Assembly (NCBI GenBank): GCA_016290385.1
Contig: JAEETO010000009.1
Location: 1-41,371 of the forward strand
Origin: Bacteroidales bacterium
GTDB taxonomy: Bacteria > Bacteroidota > Bacteroidia > Bacteroidales > UBA932
Length of the DNA: 41,371 nucleotides
Direction: 5' to 3'
Shown: positions 1 through 6,770 of the stretch, piece by piece
How the letters are laid out: each line of letters opens with the position of its first letter
How positions within the stretch are numbered: the stretch's first letter is position 1
Notes under the pieces: model-generated
Databases searched by the model: none
Told to the model about the DNA's origin: nothing
The model's input: only the letters and a program-made list of their open reading frames with translations
Program-made: the position numbers and the translations under genes

Positions 1-144
1 GGTGTTAACCAATTTCAACTGCTGTCCTTCTTCCTGCGAGGCAAAGCGATACTTCAGGGCGGATGGTTGCCGGCTGGTGCATGCGGCCAGGCCCGCCACC
101 AGCATTATGCAGCATAGGGCTGCGTGGCTAGTAATCTTTATCAT
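1..144 (-). CDS. N-terminal part of a lipoprotein, cut by the window edge
   Basis: Only the first 48 codons are in the window. The ATG at 144-142 opens a typical lipoprotein signal: short charged n-region (MIKITSH), a hydrophobic core and the lipobox GLAAC, placing the lipidated cysteine at residue 22. The mature part begins TSRQPSALKYRF and continues past coordinate 1. The family is not recognisable from this fragment. A TAnnTTTG-type element lies immediately upstream at 152-159, so the gene probably has its own promoter with a very short leader. The frame is open to the window edge, so the gene is truncated by the window and not by mutation. Confidence 0.75.
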   Translation of the reverse strand, partial: MIKITSHAALCCIMLVAGLAACTSRQPSALKYRFASQEEGQQLKLVNT

Positions 145-151
145 ATCAAAA

Positions 152-159
152 CAAAGATA
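152..159 (-). promoter_or_regulatory. Candidate -7 element (TATCTTTG)
   Basis: Read on the minus strand this is TATCTTTG, matching the Bacteroidota -7 consensus TAnnTTTG. It lies 8 bp before the ATG of the partial lipoprotein, so the leader would be only a few bases. No clear -33 TTTG is seen at the usual 19-20 bp spacing, so this rests on the -7 match alone. Confidence 0.4.
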
Positions 160-171
160 AAACAACGGCCA

Positions 172-1371
172 TTATTCTTCCTTTCGCTTCAGGTAACGCA
201 CGGCGCCATCGGACTCGGTCCATTCCATTTTGTCGTTGGAAGAGTCCATGCTGGCTTTGACAGTGCGTTTTTCCCCTTTGTCCGCCATTTCCTTGAAGTT
301 GTTTATCGACTGCTCCCGATATCGGATTACCCAGGCGTCCAGGCTGTCCTGCATGTTTTCTTCCGGCACCAGGGCGCTCGGATCCACAATCACATCCGTC
401 GTATTGTAGTCGGGGGTCAAAACCAGTGAATCACCCTGGAAAGCCCATTCGCCACTATAGGAGAGCGTCATCTTCAGCCTGCCGGCAAAGAATCTCATCT
501 GTCTGAAAGAAGATGCATAGTCAACGGAAAAATCATACCTGTGGTCTCCGTGGAAGTCATATTCGTTGGTTTGTTCCCCAATGGTCAAGACCCAATGGCC
601 CAGCAGTTTGGACTTGGTCAAGGAGACACCCTTTTTATTGATATTGTTGACATAGTCTTCCAGTTCCTGGTCCGTGAGGCCCATCAGGAACTTGTTCTCA
701 TCATTCAACCCGGTCCAATAGTCAATCAGTTGCGTCAGATAGTCCAGTCGGCTAGAAGAAACATTGATGTAGTAGACAACCCTGTTTTCGTGGAGTTTCT
801 CTTTCAGGAGCGGCTGCAAGATGGCAGCAAACTCTTCCTCCGTCACCCATCCGGAATCCATGATTAATTGCATGTACTCTTCGTTGGGAATGGGTCTCTC
901 CCAAACCGTAGACTCGTTTATGGCATCCTGAGCCACTTTCCTGTAATGATAGAAAGTCTGTACATTGTCCAAAAACGCCATGTTGGCCAGATTCTGCCAG
1001 GTGTCCAGGTCGCTGTTGAAAATCTTCTCCTTGGATGTGTCGAAGCTGAAAACCGAACGGGAATCTATCAGAACGTCAAGGACGCTGGCGAGCGTGTCGA
1101 ACGGCATCCCTTCCAGCTGGTCCCTTTGTTTCAGGGCGAAACGCAGCAATTCGCCATTCCGCTCTTCTTCCTCCTTCATTTTTTTGAGGATATCAATGGA
1201 ATTGTCTATATCATGAATCACCATGATGGCCGTGAGCCGCTGGGCCTGCTCCTTGTTGCGATTCTCCAGAATTCCGCTTACGACGAAGGTGAGCGCCACG
1301 CCGATGGCAGTACCCAGGACGGTCACAAAAAAACTGCCCCAGTCAAATCTTCTTTTGGTTTTCTTTTCCAT
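172..1371 (-). CDS. Membrane-anchored hypothetical protein (DUF6090-like layout)
   Basis: A 399-residue protein of unknown function. After a basic start (MEKKTKRRFDWG) there is one membrane segment at about residues 14-33 (VTVLGTAIGVALTFVVSG), then a mostly helical, charged stretch with EEE/KKMK runs. Near residue 255 a beta-rich part begins with LLGHWVLTIG that looks like a small lipocalin-type barrel: W after GH, alternating strands, LVLTPDYN. The single N-terminal helix followed by a helical domain recalls the DUF6090 membrane proteins of Bacteroidota; this is a layout comparison, not a demonstrated match. The gene is clearly more AT-rich than the backbone genes downstream and sits beside repeat copy A, so it may belong to the same acquired region. 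Confidence 0.75.
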   Translation of the reverse strand: MEKKTKRRFDWGSFFVTVLGTAIGVALTFVVSGILENRNKEQAQRLTAIMVIHDIDNSIDILKKMKEEEERNGELLRFALKQRDQLEGMPFDTLASVLDVLIDSRSVFSFDTSKEKIFNSDLDTWQNLANMAFLDNVQTFYHYRKVAQDAINESTVWERPIPNEEYMQLIMDSGWVTEEEFAAILQPLLKEKLHENRVVYYINVSSSRLDYLTQLIDYWTGLNDENKFLMGLTDQELEDYVNNINKKGVSLTKSKLLGHWVLTIGEQTNEYDFHGDHRYDFSVDYASSFRQMRFFAGRLKMTLSYSGEWAFQGDSLVLTPDYNTTDVIVDPSALVPEENMQDSLDAWVIRYREQSINNFKEMADKGEKRTVKASMDSSNDKMEWTESDGAVRYLKRKEE

Positions 1372-1429
1372 AACGAATACAAAGATACTCTTTTTTCATG
1401 AAAGCCCTGTCTATAGCCAACTATGACTC

Positions 1430-1564
1430 GGTCACTTTTGGTCACTTTTTCCGGTGATTATTTCAACTCACGATTATTTGACTTAACTCACTGGAAATCA
1501 ATTCCTTCGATTAATTAAAACAACTCACGATAGCCACCGATATCTTAGCTCCCGCCCGAGGCAC
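1430..1564. repeat. Repeat copy A (~135 bp), partner of 3411-3546
   Basis: This block begins with two GGTCAC units (GGTCACTTTTGGTCAC), continues CCGGTGATTATTTCAACTCA and ends CTCCCGCCCGAGGCAC. The block at 3411-3546 has the same order and almost the same length: two GGTCGC units, CCGCTCATTATTTGAATACA, then CACGATAGCCAC and the identical 17-base end GCTCCCGCCCGAGGCAC. The ends are the best conserved and the middle has diverged. The two copies are direct repeats flanking the hydrolase and ParDE genes. No open frame is credible here. Confidence 0.8.
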
Positions 1565-1567
1565 TAG

Positions 1568-1612
1568 AAAGATTTTGTAAGCTGATAATTTTCAATCACT
1601 TACAAAATCTTT
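1568..1612. repeat. Inverted repeat next to repeat copy A
   Basis: Arms AAAGATTTTGTAAG (1568-1581) and CTTACAAAATCTTT (1599-1612) are perfectly complementary over 14 bp, with a 17-base loop. It starts four bases after the conserved end of repeat copy A, the same relative place that the large palindrome occupies after copy B. It could act as a transcription terminator or be part of a recombination site. The rest of 1372-1672 holds no gene. Confidence 0.75.
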
Positions 1613-1630
1613 CATTTTTCTATCCCCCAA

Positions 1631-1650
1631 ATTTGGTCGCATTTGGTCGC
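1631..1650. repeat. Short tandem GGTCGC repeat
   Basis: Two copies of the ten-base unit ATTTGGTCGC sit about 20 bases beyond the hydrolase stop codon. The same unit occurs three times at 3401-3430 at the other side of the hydrolase-ParDE block, where it leads into repeat copy B. Short tandem direct repeats of this kind can be protein-binding sites, for instance for a recombinase; that role is inference. Confidence 0.6.
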
Positions 1651-1672
1651 GTTCTGGAGACAGAGCCACATT

Positions 1673-2737
1673 TTATAAGGCAGCAATTTGGTGGATAAAG
1701 CCAGAGAACTCCTCAGAACGCGATTCAAGGAGGCCGTGAGTGGCATTTTTCATCACGAACAGTTGCTTTTTGGGAGCGTTCACCTGCTTGAAATACTCGC
1801 AGGCAATCTCGAAGTTGGTCTGATAATCTATGTCGCCATTTATGTTATAATAGGGCATGGCATAATCGTATCTTCCCAGCAAAGACATCTCTTTTAATCC
1901 TTTGGCTGCCGCAAGAGGCATGTACTGTTCGAATACATCCTCTTGGGAATTGAGAAAAGCCCGGATATCCCCCAGCGAGTAGCAGGGATTAAACAGAACC
2001 GTCTTAAGCAGGTTATAATCGGTGCCGTCCTTCATCATCCCATAGCCGTATCTCTTCATGATGGCGTTTCTCAAATCGAATACCTCCGAGTCTCCCGCGT
2101 TCCTGTTTGGCGCCCATTTTTCCACCATCTCGCGCCCTTCCGGATCGTTTTCCGACTAGGTCAAAGCGGCTTTGTACAGACGGCCTTCATTTTCTTCCCA
2201 GTCTATGAACTGCCCTGTGCCGATGAAGGCGTCGTAGTAATCCGGAAGGGCAAGCGCCAGGTTGGCACCGAAATACGACCCCCAGGAATGTCCGAGGAGC
2301 GTGATCTTATCGACCTGCAAATAGCCGCGCAGAAACTCGGTCATAGCTTTTCCGTCCTGCATCATAATGCCGGCCGTGATTGTCTGAGGATGTAACTTGT
2401 CGTAGCTCTTTCCGCATCCGCGCTGATCCCAGGTGACGACGGTATAGACATCTGCCCACTTACGTGTAAAAGCATAATCATAAAGACTTGAGGCGCTCCC
2501 GGGCCCGCCGTGCAGATAGAGCAGGACAGGATTATCCATATCTTTTCCGTAGATGCTTATCCACTGCTTCGACCCGTTGATATCGACGTACATCGACTTG
2601 TTGATGCCACCCTTGGGCGTAATCTTATTTACACCCTGGCCGATCCACCGGGTTGCGAAGAATAGCACGACGAGAGAAAGAATGACAATTCCCACCCATT
2701 TCAGAATCTTTAACGATACTTTAGCAATACGGTTCAT
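1673..2737 (-). pseudogene. Alpha/beta hydrolase (proline-iminopeptidase-like) with an in-frame amber stop
   Basis: One reading frame runs from the ATG at 2737 to TAA at 1675-1673 but is broken by TAG at 2158-2156 (codon 194 of 354). The first half has a membrane anchor at about residues 11-30, the oxyanion motif HGGPG (76-80), WDQRGCGKS, and the nucleophile elbow GHSWGS with Ser151. The second half continues in the same frame (SENDPEGREMVEKW) and holds the probable catalytic His at about 334 (NATHG). The family is proline iminopeptidase-like hydrolases, which remove N-terminal residues or act on related amides/esters. A single base change (for example CAG to TAG) explains the break, so the gene is either freshly inactivated or read through. 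It lies 12 bases downstream of parE, in the block bracketed by the 135 bp repeats. Confidence 0.85.
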
Positions 2738-2749
2738 GTCGACTTATTC

Positions 2750-3046
2750 TTATAGATGTCTTTGATAGTCCATCTTTTCATGGAGAATACGATCCACCCA
2801 GATAGAGCCATCTGGATGTTTCTTATAGAAAACGATGTGATGCCCGACCTTGTAACCAAAGAGCCCGGGCTTTATGACATTATATTCCTTTTCAAGGAAA
2901 ACCGGCAAACTGTTCAATCCTTGTATAGTGGTGTAAATCTGCCGATAATAAACTATAGCCTGCTCTCCTGACCAGGTTTCAACTGTGTAATTCCAGATGC
3001 CGTCCAAATCGGCGATGGCTTTTCTGGATAATCTGACCTTAGTCAT
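2750..3046 (-). CDS. parE: ParE/RelE-family toxin
   Basis: A 98-residue basic protein with the fold signature of the ParE/RelE toxin superfamily: an N-terminal strand then a helix (LSRKAIADLDGIWNY), EQAIVYYRQI, an LPVFLEKEYN segment, and the C-terminal strands GYKVGHHIVFYKK and WVDRILHEKMDY. The closing VDRILHEKMD is characteristic of ParE members, which as a family poison DNA gyrase, although some relatives cut mRNA. It overlaps the upstream antitoxin gene by 8 bp (start at 3046, antitoxin stop at 3041-3039), the usual arrangement that couples antitoxin and toxin translation. Nothing suggests truncation. Confidence 0.9.
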   Translation of the reverse strand: MTKVRLSRKAIADLDGIWNYTVETWSGEQAIVYYRQIYTTIQGLNSLPVFLEKEYNVIKPGLFGYKVGHHIVFYKKHPDGSIWVDRILHEKMDYQRHL

Positions 3047-3287
3047 TGTTCCTCCGCTTTGCCTTCAACTCCTCCAAGTGGGACTCGAAGTCAAAGTCTT
3101 CGACATATCCGCTTGCTTCTCCTTCCTCAATGGCAGCACGGAGCGCTGCTATCTTTTGCTCATCCTCCTCCAGCCTTCTTAGACCGGCTCGAATCACCTC
3201 GCTGGCATTCGTATAGCGGCCGCCCTGAACGCTGGCTTGGATAAATGCGTCGAAATGAGATCCTAATGCGACAGTAGTTGTTTTCAT
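3039..3287 (-). CDS. parD: ParD-family antitoxin
   Basis: Start chosen at the ATG at 3287-3285 (MKTTTVALG), giving 82 residues; seven more codons upstream are open but lack family character. The N-terminal part (TTTVALGSHFDAFIQ) is a ribbon-helix-helix DNA-binding domain, followed by GRYTNASEVIRAGLRRLEE, a hallmark of ParD proteins. The acidic C-terminal part (EGEASGYVEDFDFESHLEEL) is the expected toxin-binding tail. It overlaps parE by 8 bp. The perfect inverted repeat 22 bp upstream (3309-3329) is a likely autoregulatory operator. Confidence 0.92.
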   Translation of the reverse strand: MKTTTVALGSHFDAFIQASVQGGRYTNASEVIRAGLRRLEEDEQKIAALRAAIEEGEASGYVEDFDFESHLEELKAKRRNND

Positions 3288-3308
3288 TTCTATTAATATT
3301 TGTCCCAA

Positions 3309-3329
3309 ATATAAGAAATATTCTTATAT
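3309..3329. promoter_or_regulatory. Probable ParD operator (9-3-9 inverted repeat)
   Basis: ATATAAGAA (3309-3317) and TTCTTATAT (3321-3329) are perfectly complementary around a 3-base centre, just upstream of the parD start. ParD-type ribbon-helix-helix antitoxins repress their own operon by binding such palindromes. The AT-rich sequence may overlap the promoter. Confidence 0.65.
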
Positions 3330-3361
3330 CGCACAACTGTTTTCACTCCACAACTTTGAGG

Positions 3362-3375
3362 GCCACAAAATTGTG
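3362..3375. repeat. Small palindrome CCACAAAATTGTGG
   Basis: A perfect 14-base palindrome upstream of the ParDE operator. It may be a regulatory site or chance; no partner copy was found in the window. Confidence 0.4.
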
Positions 3376-3400
3376 GACCGGCCCACATTGATAGTTTTTT

Positions 3401-3546
3401 GGTCGCATTTGGTCGCATTTGGTCGCATTTTCCGCTCATTATTTGAATACACCGAGGGGACAATTCAACCACTTGATAGACAAAACCTTCAATAGCCACC
3501 AAGAATACACGATAGCCACTAGTCTTCTAGCTCCCGCCCGAGGCAC
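3401..3546. repeat. GGTCGC tandem repeat plus repeat copy B
   Basis: Three copies of GGTCGCATTT (3401-3430) lead into repeat copy B (3411-3546), the partner of copy A at 1430-1564. Copy B also contains the short internal repeats AATAGCCACC and GATAGCCACT. It ends with the 17 bases GCTCCCGCCCGAGGCAC, identical to copy A, and runs directly into the 48 bp palindrome at 3541-3588. No credible gene lies in 3330-3682. Confidence 0.8.
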
Positions 3547-3588
3547 GAAAAACAGCCGAGCACGCGTGCTCGGCTGTTTTTCGTGCCT
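3541..3588. terminator. 48 bp perfect palindrome, probable bidirectional terminator
   Basis: Bases 3541-3564 and 3565-3588 are exact reverse complements with no loop (centre CACGCGTG). Read either way, the GC-rich stem GCCGAGCACG is followed by CTGTTTTTCG, so it could terminate transcription from both sides, including the SDR gene that converges on it. Its first six bases (AGGCAC) are the end of repeat copy B, so it may also belong to that element. A weaker hairpin (AGCGCC-ATCA-GGCGCT, 3607-3622) follows. Confidence 0.75.
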
Positions 3589-3682
3589 GACGGCACCTGT
3601 GTCTACAGCGCCATCAGGCGCTAGCGGAGATCGGCCGGGCTGGGCCTTCTCGTTGTGGATAAAACAGGGAATTAAACCTCAA

Positions 3683-4435
3683 TCAGTTCTTCACCCAGGT
3701 CATCCGCTCCCAAAGCCAGCGGGGAATACATTTCCAACCGAAGACCATCAGGCGGAAGCGCCAGTCGAAGGTGTGGATGCGCTTCTTACGGCGAAGCGCT
3801 TTCATCACTTCATCGGCTGCCTTCGATTTGCTCAGGAGCATCGGATAGTGTTTCTCCGGATTGAGCAGGTCCGTGGCCACGAATCCCGGACGGATGTCGG
3901 TGAACTGTACGGGGATTTTTTCCATCCGGCTGAGCTGGACCAGGGCCGACAGATAGGTCTGCACCATCCTTTTGCTCGCAGAATAGGCCGGGGCCGTACC
4001 CATGCCGGCCGTGCCGGCGATGGAACTGATGACGGCGATATGCGCCTTGTGCGCATCGTTGTAAATCTCCGGATGCACACGGACATAATTGATAAAGTGG
4101 TCGACCATGCGCACCATGCCTTCGCAATTGGTCCGCACGGTGCGGATCTCCCGATCCAGATCCAGCTCGCGGTTCTGGTAACCGACCCCGGAAACGTAAA
4201 AGAAGAGGTCGGGCGCCCCCATTTCCTCGATCAGGCGATCCAGGGCTTCCGTCGCCTCGGGTTGGGTGACATCCATGGCGGCGGTGTGCACCGCGGAACC
4301 GAATTCATCCCTGAATGCGGCCAGGGCGTCCTTTCTTCTACCGGTTATTCCGATTTCCCAGCCTTCCTGGACCAGGCGGACGGCGACTTCCCGGCCGATA
4401 CCGGAAGTGGCGCCAATGATAATAGCTTTGCGCAT
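3683..4435 (-). CDS. SDR-family NAD(P)-dependent oxidoreductase
   Basis: A 250-residue short-chain dehydrogenase/reductase. The nucleotide-binding motif GATSGIG is at residues 8-14, with the following R33/R34 suggesting NADPH preference. The catalytic set is complete: Ser137/138 in VISSIAG, Tyr151 and Lys155 in YSASK. PGFVATDL follows as in classical SDRs. The C-terminal tail is basic and hydrophobic (RRKKRIHTFDWRFRLM), possibly membrane-associated. The start is set at ATG 4435 because the motif begins at residue 8; a longer open frame upstream is only the antisense of the acetyltransferase gene. Substrate cannot be told from sequence. It is transcribed divergently from the GNAT gene. Confidence 0.9.
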   Translation of the reverse strand: MRKAIIIGATSGIGREVAVRLVQEGWEIGITGRRKDALAAFRDEFGSAVHTAAMDVTQPEATEALDRLIEEMGAPDLFFYVSGVGYQNRELDLDREIRTVRTNCEGMVRMVDHFINYVRVHPEIYNDAHKAHIAVISSIAGTAGMGTAPAYSASKRMVQTYLSALVQLSRMEKIPVQFTDIRPGFVATDLLNPEKHYPMLLSKSKAADEVMKALRRKKRIHTFDWRFRLMVFGWKCIPRWLWERMTWVKN

Positions 4436-4455
4436 GATGATACGATTATTGTTCA

Positions 4456-4463
4456 CAAAGGTA
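4456..4463 (-). promoter_or_regulatory. Candidate -7 element for the SDR gene (TACCTTTG)
   Basis: On the minus strand TACCTTTG lies 20 bp upstream of the SDR ATG and matches TAnnTTTG. A TTTG lies upstream at 4482-4479, but with a 15 bp spacer, shorter than usual. Confidence 0.5.
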
Positions 4464-4531
4464 ACAAAAATTAATCTGCAAAAAGTAACGCGGGCAACGG
4501 CAAAGGTCGGCATTATTCCACGATTAATGTG

Positions 4532-4539
4532 TAATTTTG
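4532..4539 (+). promoter_or_regulatory. Candidate -7 element for the GNAT gene (TAATTTTG)
   Basis: TAATTTTG matches the Bacteroidota -7 consensus and lies 25 bp before the acetyltransferase ATG. With the element at 4456-4463 it makes a compact divergent promoter region. No clear -33 box. Confidence 0.45.
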
Positions 4540-4564
4540 CTCTATGTAAAAAAACGCCCGGGCC

Positions 4565-5110
4565 ATGAAGTTTATACCGATCGACCAGAACAACATTATG
4601 CATGCGTGCCAGATTCAGCATCTGCTGTTTCCGCAGGAGAATTGCTTTGCGGACCGCGACTACGAGAATGGGTATCTCTACCCGGAGCGGGGGCAGGAGT
4701 ACTGGCTGCTTGAGGTGGACGGGGCCTGGGTGGGCACAGCAGGCATCTATCACTTGAAGGTCGAGCCGGAAACGGCGTGGCTGGGTTGGTTCGGCATCCT
4801 GCCGGAATACCGGCGCCGGGGCTACGCCACGGAGGCCATCCGGCTGTTCGAAGACGTGGCGCGCTCCCGCGGCTATCTTTATGCGCGGCTCTTCACCGAA
4901 CGGACCGACGCGGCGGCTATCGCTTGCTACCTGCACAACGGCTTTTTCCAGGAAGAATACAACTGTCCGACCGATCCCGGCGCAAAAGAAGTCTTGATGT
5001 ACATCATGTCGAAGTCGCTCTATCCCGGCCGGGAATGCCCGCCCTGGAACGACCGGGACATCTCCCTCTGGTACCAGTTCTCCAAGCAGGGCGAAAAACT
5101 ATACGGATAA
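4565..5110 (+). CDS. GNAT-family N-acetyltransferase
   Basis: A 181-residue protein with a GCN5-related acetyltransferase core: WVGTAGIYHL (strand 4), then GWFGILPEYRRRGYATEAI, containing the acetyl-CoA-binding R/Q-x-x-G-x-G/A motif (RRRGYA), and the late FTERTDAAAIACYLHNGF, the typical Asn/Tyr region. Such enzymes move an acetyl group from acetyl-CoA to an amine on a small molecule, peptide or ribosomal protein; the substrate here is unknown. About 30 extra C-terminal residues (PWNDRDISLWYQFSKQGE) lie beyond the core. It is followed 47 bp later by the acyltransferase gene, which has its own promoter. Confidence 0.85.
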   Translation: MKFIPIDQNNIMHACQIQHLLFPQENCFADRDYENGYLYPERGQEYWLLEVDGAWVGTAGIYHLKVEPETAWLGWFGILPEYRRRGYATEAIRLFEDVARSRGYLYARLFTERTDAAAIACYLHNGFFQEEYNCPTDPGAKEVLMYIMSKSLYPGRECPPWNDRDISLWYQFSKQGEKLYG

Positions 5111-5129
5111 CCAAATCATAAAAATTGTT

Positions 5130-5137
5130 TACCTTTG
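5130..5137 (+). promoter_or_regulatory. Candidate -7 element for the acyltransferase-ACP operon (TACCTTTG)
   Basis: TACCTTTG matches TAnnTTTG and lies 20 bp before the GTG at 5158. A TTG at 5125 in the same frame could look like a start codon, but it sits in this promoter, which argues for the GTG. Confidence 0.55.
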
Positions 5138-5157
5138 CGACACTTTGTCAGAAAAAC

Positions 5158-6471
5158 GTGAAGGAAAAAATAACATTGGGCTATAAACTGGTCAAGGCGT
5201 ATTTTCGCCTGATGATCAACGGGCTGTATTATCGGCGCTACTACAGCGTGGATGTGGACAACATCCCGGCCGACGGTACCCCGCTGGTGGTGGTGTCCGA
5301 CCATCAGTTCTGCCTGAACGACGCGCTGGGCGTGCTGCTGGCGGTCAACGACCGCAAGATGCGCTTCATCGCCCGGGCCGACGCCTTCACGATCAACCCC
5401 CTCTTCACGAAGTTCATCCTTTGGGTGGGCCTGCGCCCTGCCTTCCGCATGATGCACCAGGGCGAGGAACAGCTCGGCCGGAACCAGGAGACTTTCCAGC
5501 TCACCGAGAAAGACCTCCTGGCCGGACACGCCGTCACGTTGTATCCTGAAGCAGGTCACCAGACCCGTCGTTGGTTGGGATTTTTCTCGAGCGCTTATCT
5601 CCGCATGGCTTTTGATGCCGCTTCTCAGACGGACTTCGAGAAAGAAATCTTCGTGCTGCCCTCGTGCAACCACTATTCGAAATACAACGGCCTGCGCAAC
5701 GACATGCTGGTGCGCTTCGGCAAGCCCATCTCCCTCAAGCCGTACTATGAGCTGTACCAGACACATCCCCGTACGGCCTGCCGGGAGGTAAACGAGCAGG
5801 TCAAGGCCCGCATCCTCGAGCTGATGCTAGACATCAGGGACCTGGAGCACTACGACGAGATCGACTACGTCCGTGAAAGCAAGTTCGGCTGGGATTTCGC
5901 CCGCTCGCTGGGCAAAAACCCGGACGTGCTTCCCGAGAAACTGGAGGCCGACAAGGAGCTGGTTGACCGGATCGGCGTGCGCGGGATTCCCTTCGAGGAA
6001 GTGCGTGAGGTTCGCGAGACCATGCAGTCGCTGGGCCTGGAAGACCGGCAGTTCGAGAAGAAACCGAGCCTGGCCCTCGTCGTCGGCGAGGTGCTGCTCC
6101 TGCTGCTGACCCTGCCCCTGGCGGTCGTCGCGATCTGGCCCTCCCTGCTTTGCTGGTATATCCCGCTGCACTTCTCCCACAAGATGGAAGACGACATGTT
6201 CGAGGGTACCTTCCTGCTGCCCATCGACGTGCTGCTGATCCTCCCGCTGAGCATCCTGCTCACCGTGCTGGTGGAATGGCACTGGCTGGGTGCCTGGTCA
6301 CTGCTCCACGGCTTCGCCCTGCCGCTGCTCTGCATCTTCGAGTGGTACTGGACCCGTCTGGCGCTGCGTCTGCGGGCCGACTTCCGCTACCTGAAAGCCG
6401 GAAAGCGCGCCCGGACGCTGAAGGAGCTGCGCCAACAATTATTTACGAAACTGAAAAGCATCCTGCAATAA
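5158..6471 (+). CDS. Membrane-associated PlsC-like acyltransferase
   Basis: About 437 residues from a GTG start at 5158 (MKEKITLGYKLVKAYF). The N-terminal half resembles the lysophospholipid acyltransferase (PlsC/LPLAT) fold, which moves a fatty acyl chain from acyl-ACP or acyl-CoA to an acceptor such as lysophosphatidate. The usual HX4D is replaced by DHQFCLNDA, which still gives H-x4-ND, and the later block TLYPEAGHQTRRWLG matches the FPEG-type glycerol-phosphate-binding block. The C-terminal third has two or more membrane spans (VVGEVLLLLLTLPLAVVAIW, LLPIDVLLILPLSILL, HGFALPLLCIFEWYW). Its stop overlaps the ATG of an acyl carrier protein (TAATG), a strong hint that this ACP supplies the acyl chain. 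The acceptor is unknown. Confidence 0.75.
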   Translation: MKEKITLGYKLVKAYFRLMINGLYYRRYYSVDVDNIPADGTPLVVVSDHQFCLNDALGVLLAVNDRKMRFIARADAFTINPLFTKFILWVGLRPAFRMMHQGEEQLGRNQETFQLTEKDLLAGHAVTLYPEAGHQTRRWLGFFSSAYLRMAFDAASQTDFEKEIFVLPSCNHYSKYNGLRNDMLVRFGKPISLKPYYELYQTHPRTACREVNEQVKARILELMLDIRDLEHYDEIDYVRESKFGWDFARSLGKNPDVLPEKLEADKELVDRIGVRGIPFEEVREVRETMQSLGLEDRQFEKKPSLALVVGEVLLLLLTLPLAVVAIWPSLLCWYIPLHFSHKMEDDMFEGTFLLPIDVLLILPLSILLTVLVEWHWLGAWSLLHGFALPLLCIFEWYWTRLALRLRADFRYLKAGKRARTLKELRQQLFTKLKSILQ

Positions 6472-6710
6472 TGGAAAAAGAAGAAATGATCGAAAAGCTG
6501 CGTGCAGCCATCGCCGAAGAGTTTGAGCTTGAAGAGACCGACATCACCCCCGAAGCCCCGATCAAGGAAACCCTCGACCTCGACAGCCTGAGCCTGGTCG
6601 ACCTGATCGCCCAGATCGAATCGCAGACGGGCGTAAAGCTCAAAGGTGTGGAAGTCACCCACATCCTTACCTTCGAAGAACTCTACGATTTCGTTTACGA
6701 ACGCATGTAG
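6471..6710 (+). CDS. Acyl carrier protein, coupled to the acyltransferase
   Basis: A 79-residue acidic four-helix protein. The phosphopantetheine site is Ser39 in LDLDSLSLVDL, with the DSL motif intact, and helices before and after it match the ACP family (MIEKLRAAIAEEFELEE; TFEELYDFVYERM). The ATG shares its A with the stop of the acyltransferase (TAATG), so translation is coupled. It is unlikely to be the housekeeping AcpP, which normally sits next to fabF; here it more likely serves the neighbouring acyltransferase in lipid modification. A strong terminator follows at once. Confidence 0.88.
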   Translation: MEKEEMIEKLRAAIAEEFELEETDITPEAPIKETLDLDSLSLVDLIAQIESQTGVKLKGVEVTHILTFEELYDFVYERM

Positions 6711-6715
6711 GAAGG

Positions 6716-6740
6716 CGGCTCCAACGAGCCGTTTTTTTTT
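6716..6740 (+). terminator. Intrinsic terminator after the ACP gene
   Basis: Stem CGGCTC (6716-6721), loop CAAC, stem GAGCCG (6726-6731), followed by nine T residues. It begins just after the ACP stop codon and ends the acyltransferase-ACP unit. Confidence 0.85.
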
Positions 6741-6741
6741 A

Positions 6742-6749
6742 TATTTTTG
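6742..6749 (+). promoter_or_regulatory. Candidate -7 element for the M28 peptidase (TATTTTTG)
   Basis: TATTTTTG lies 21 bp before the peptidase ATG, directly after the terminator T-run. No TTTG at the -33 position. Confidence 0.5.
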
Positions 6750-6770
6750 TAGGGTATTAAAATTAGCCCT

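Noticed and set aside
3293-3502. 69-codon minus-strand frame in repeat copy B
   Set aside because: It overlaps the repeat and the ParD operator; no start signal or known pattern.
1430-3546. Classical integron attC sites
   Set aside because: No GTTRRRY/RYYYAAC core pairs were found at the repeat ends and no integron integrase is present, so only an analogy is claimed.
5125-5157. TTG at 5125 as the start of the acyltransferase
   Set aside because: It lies in the -7 promoter region; GTG 5158 gives a better N-terminus.
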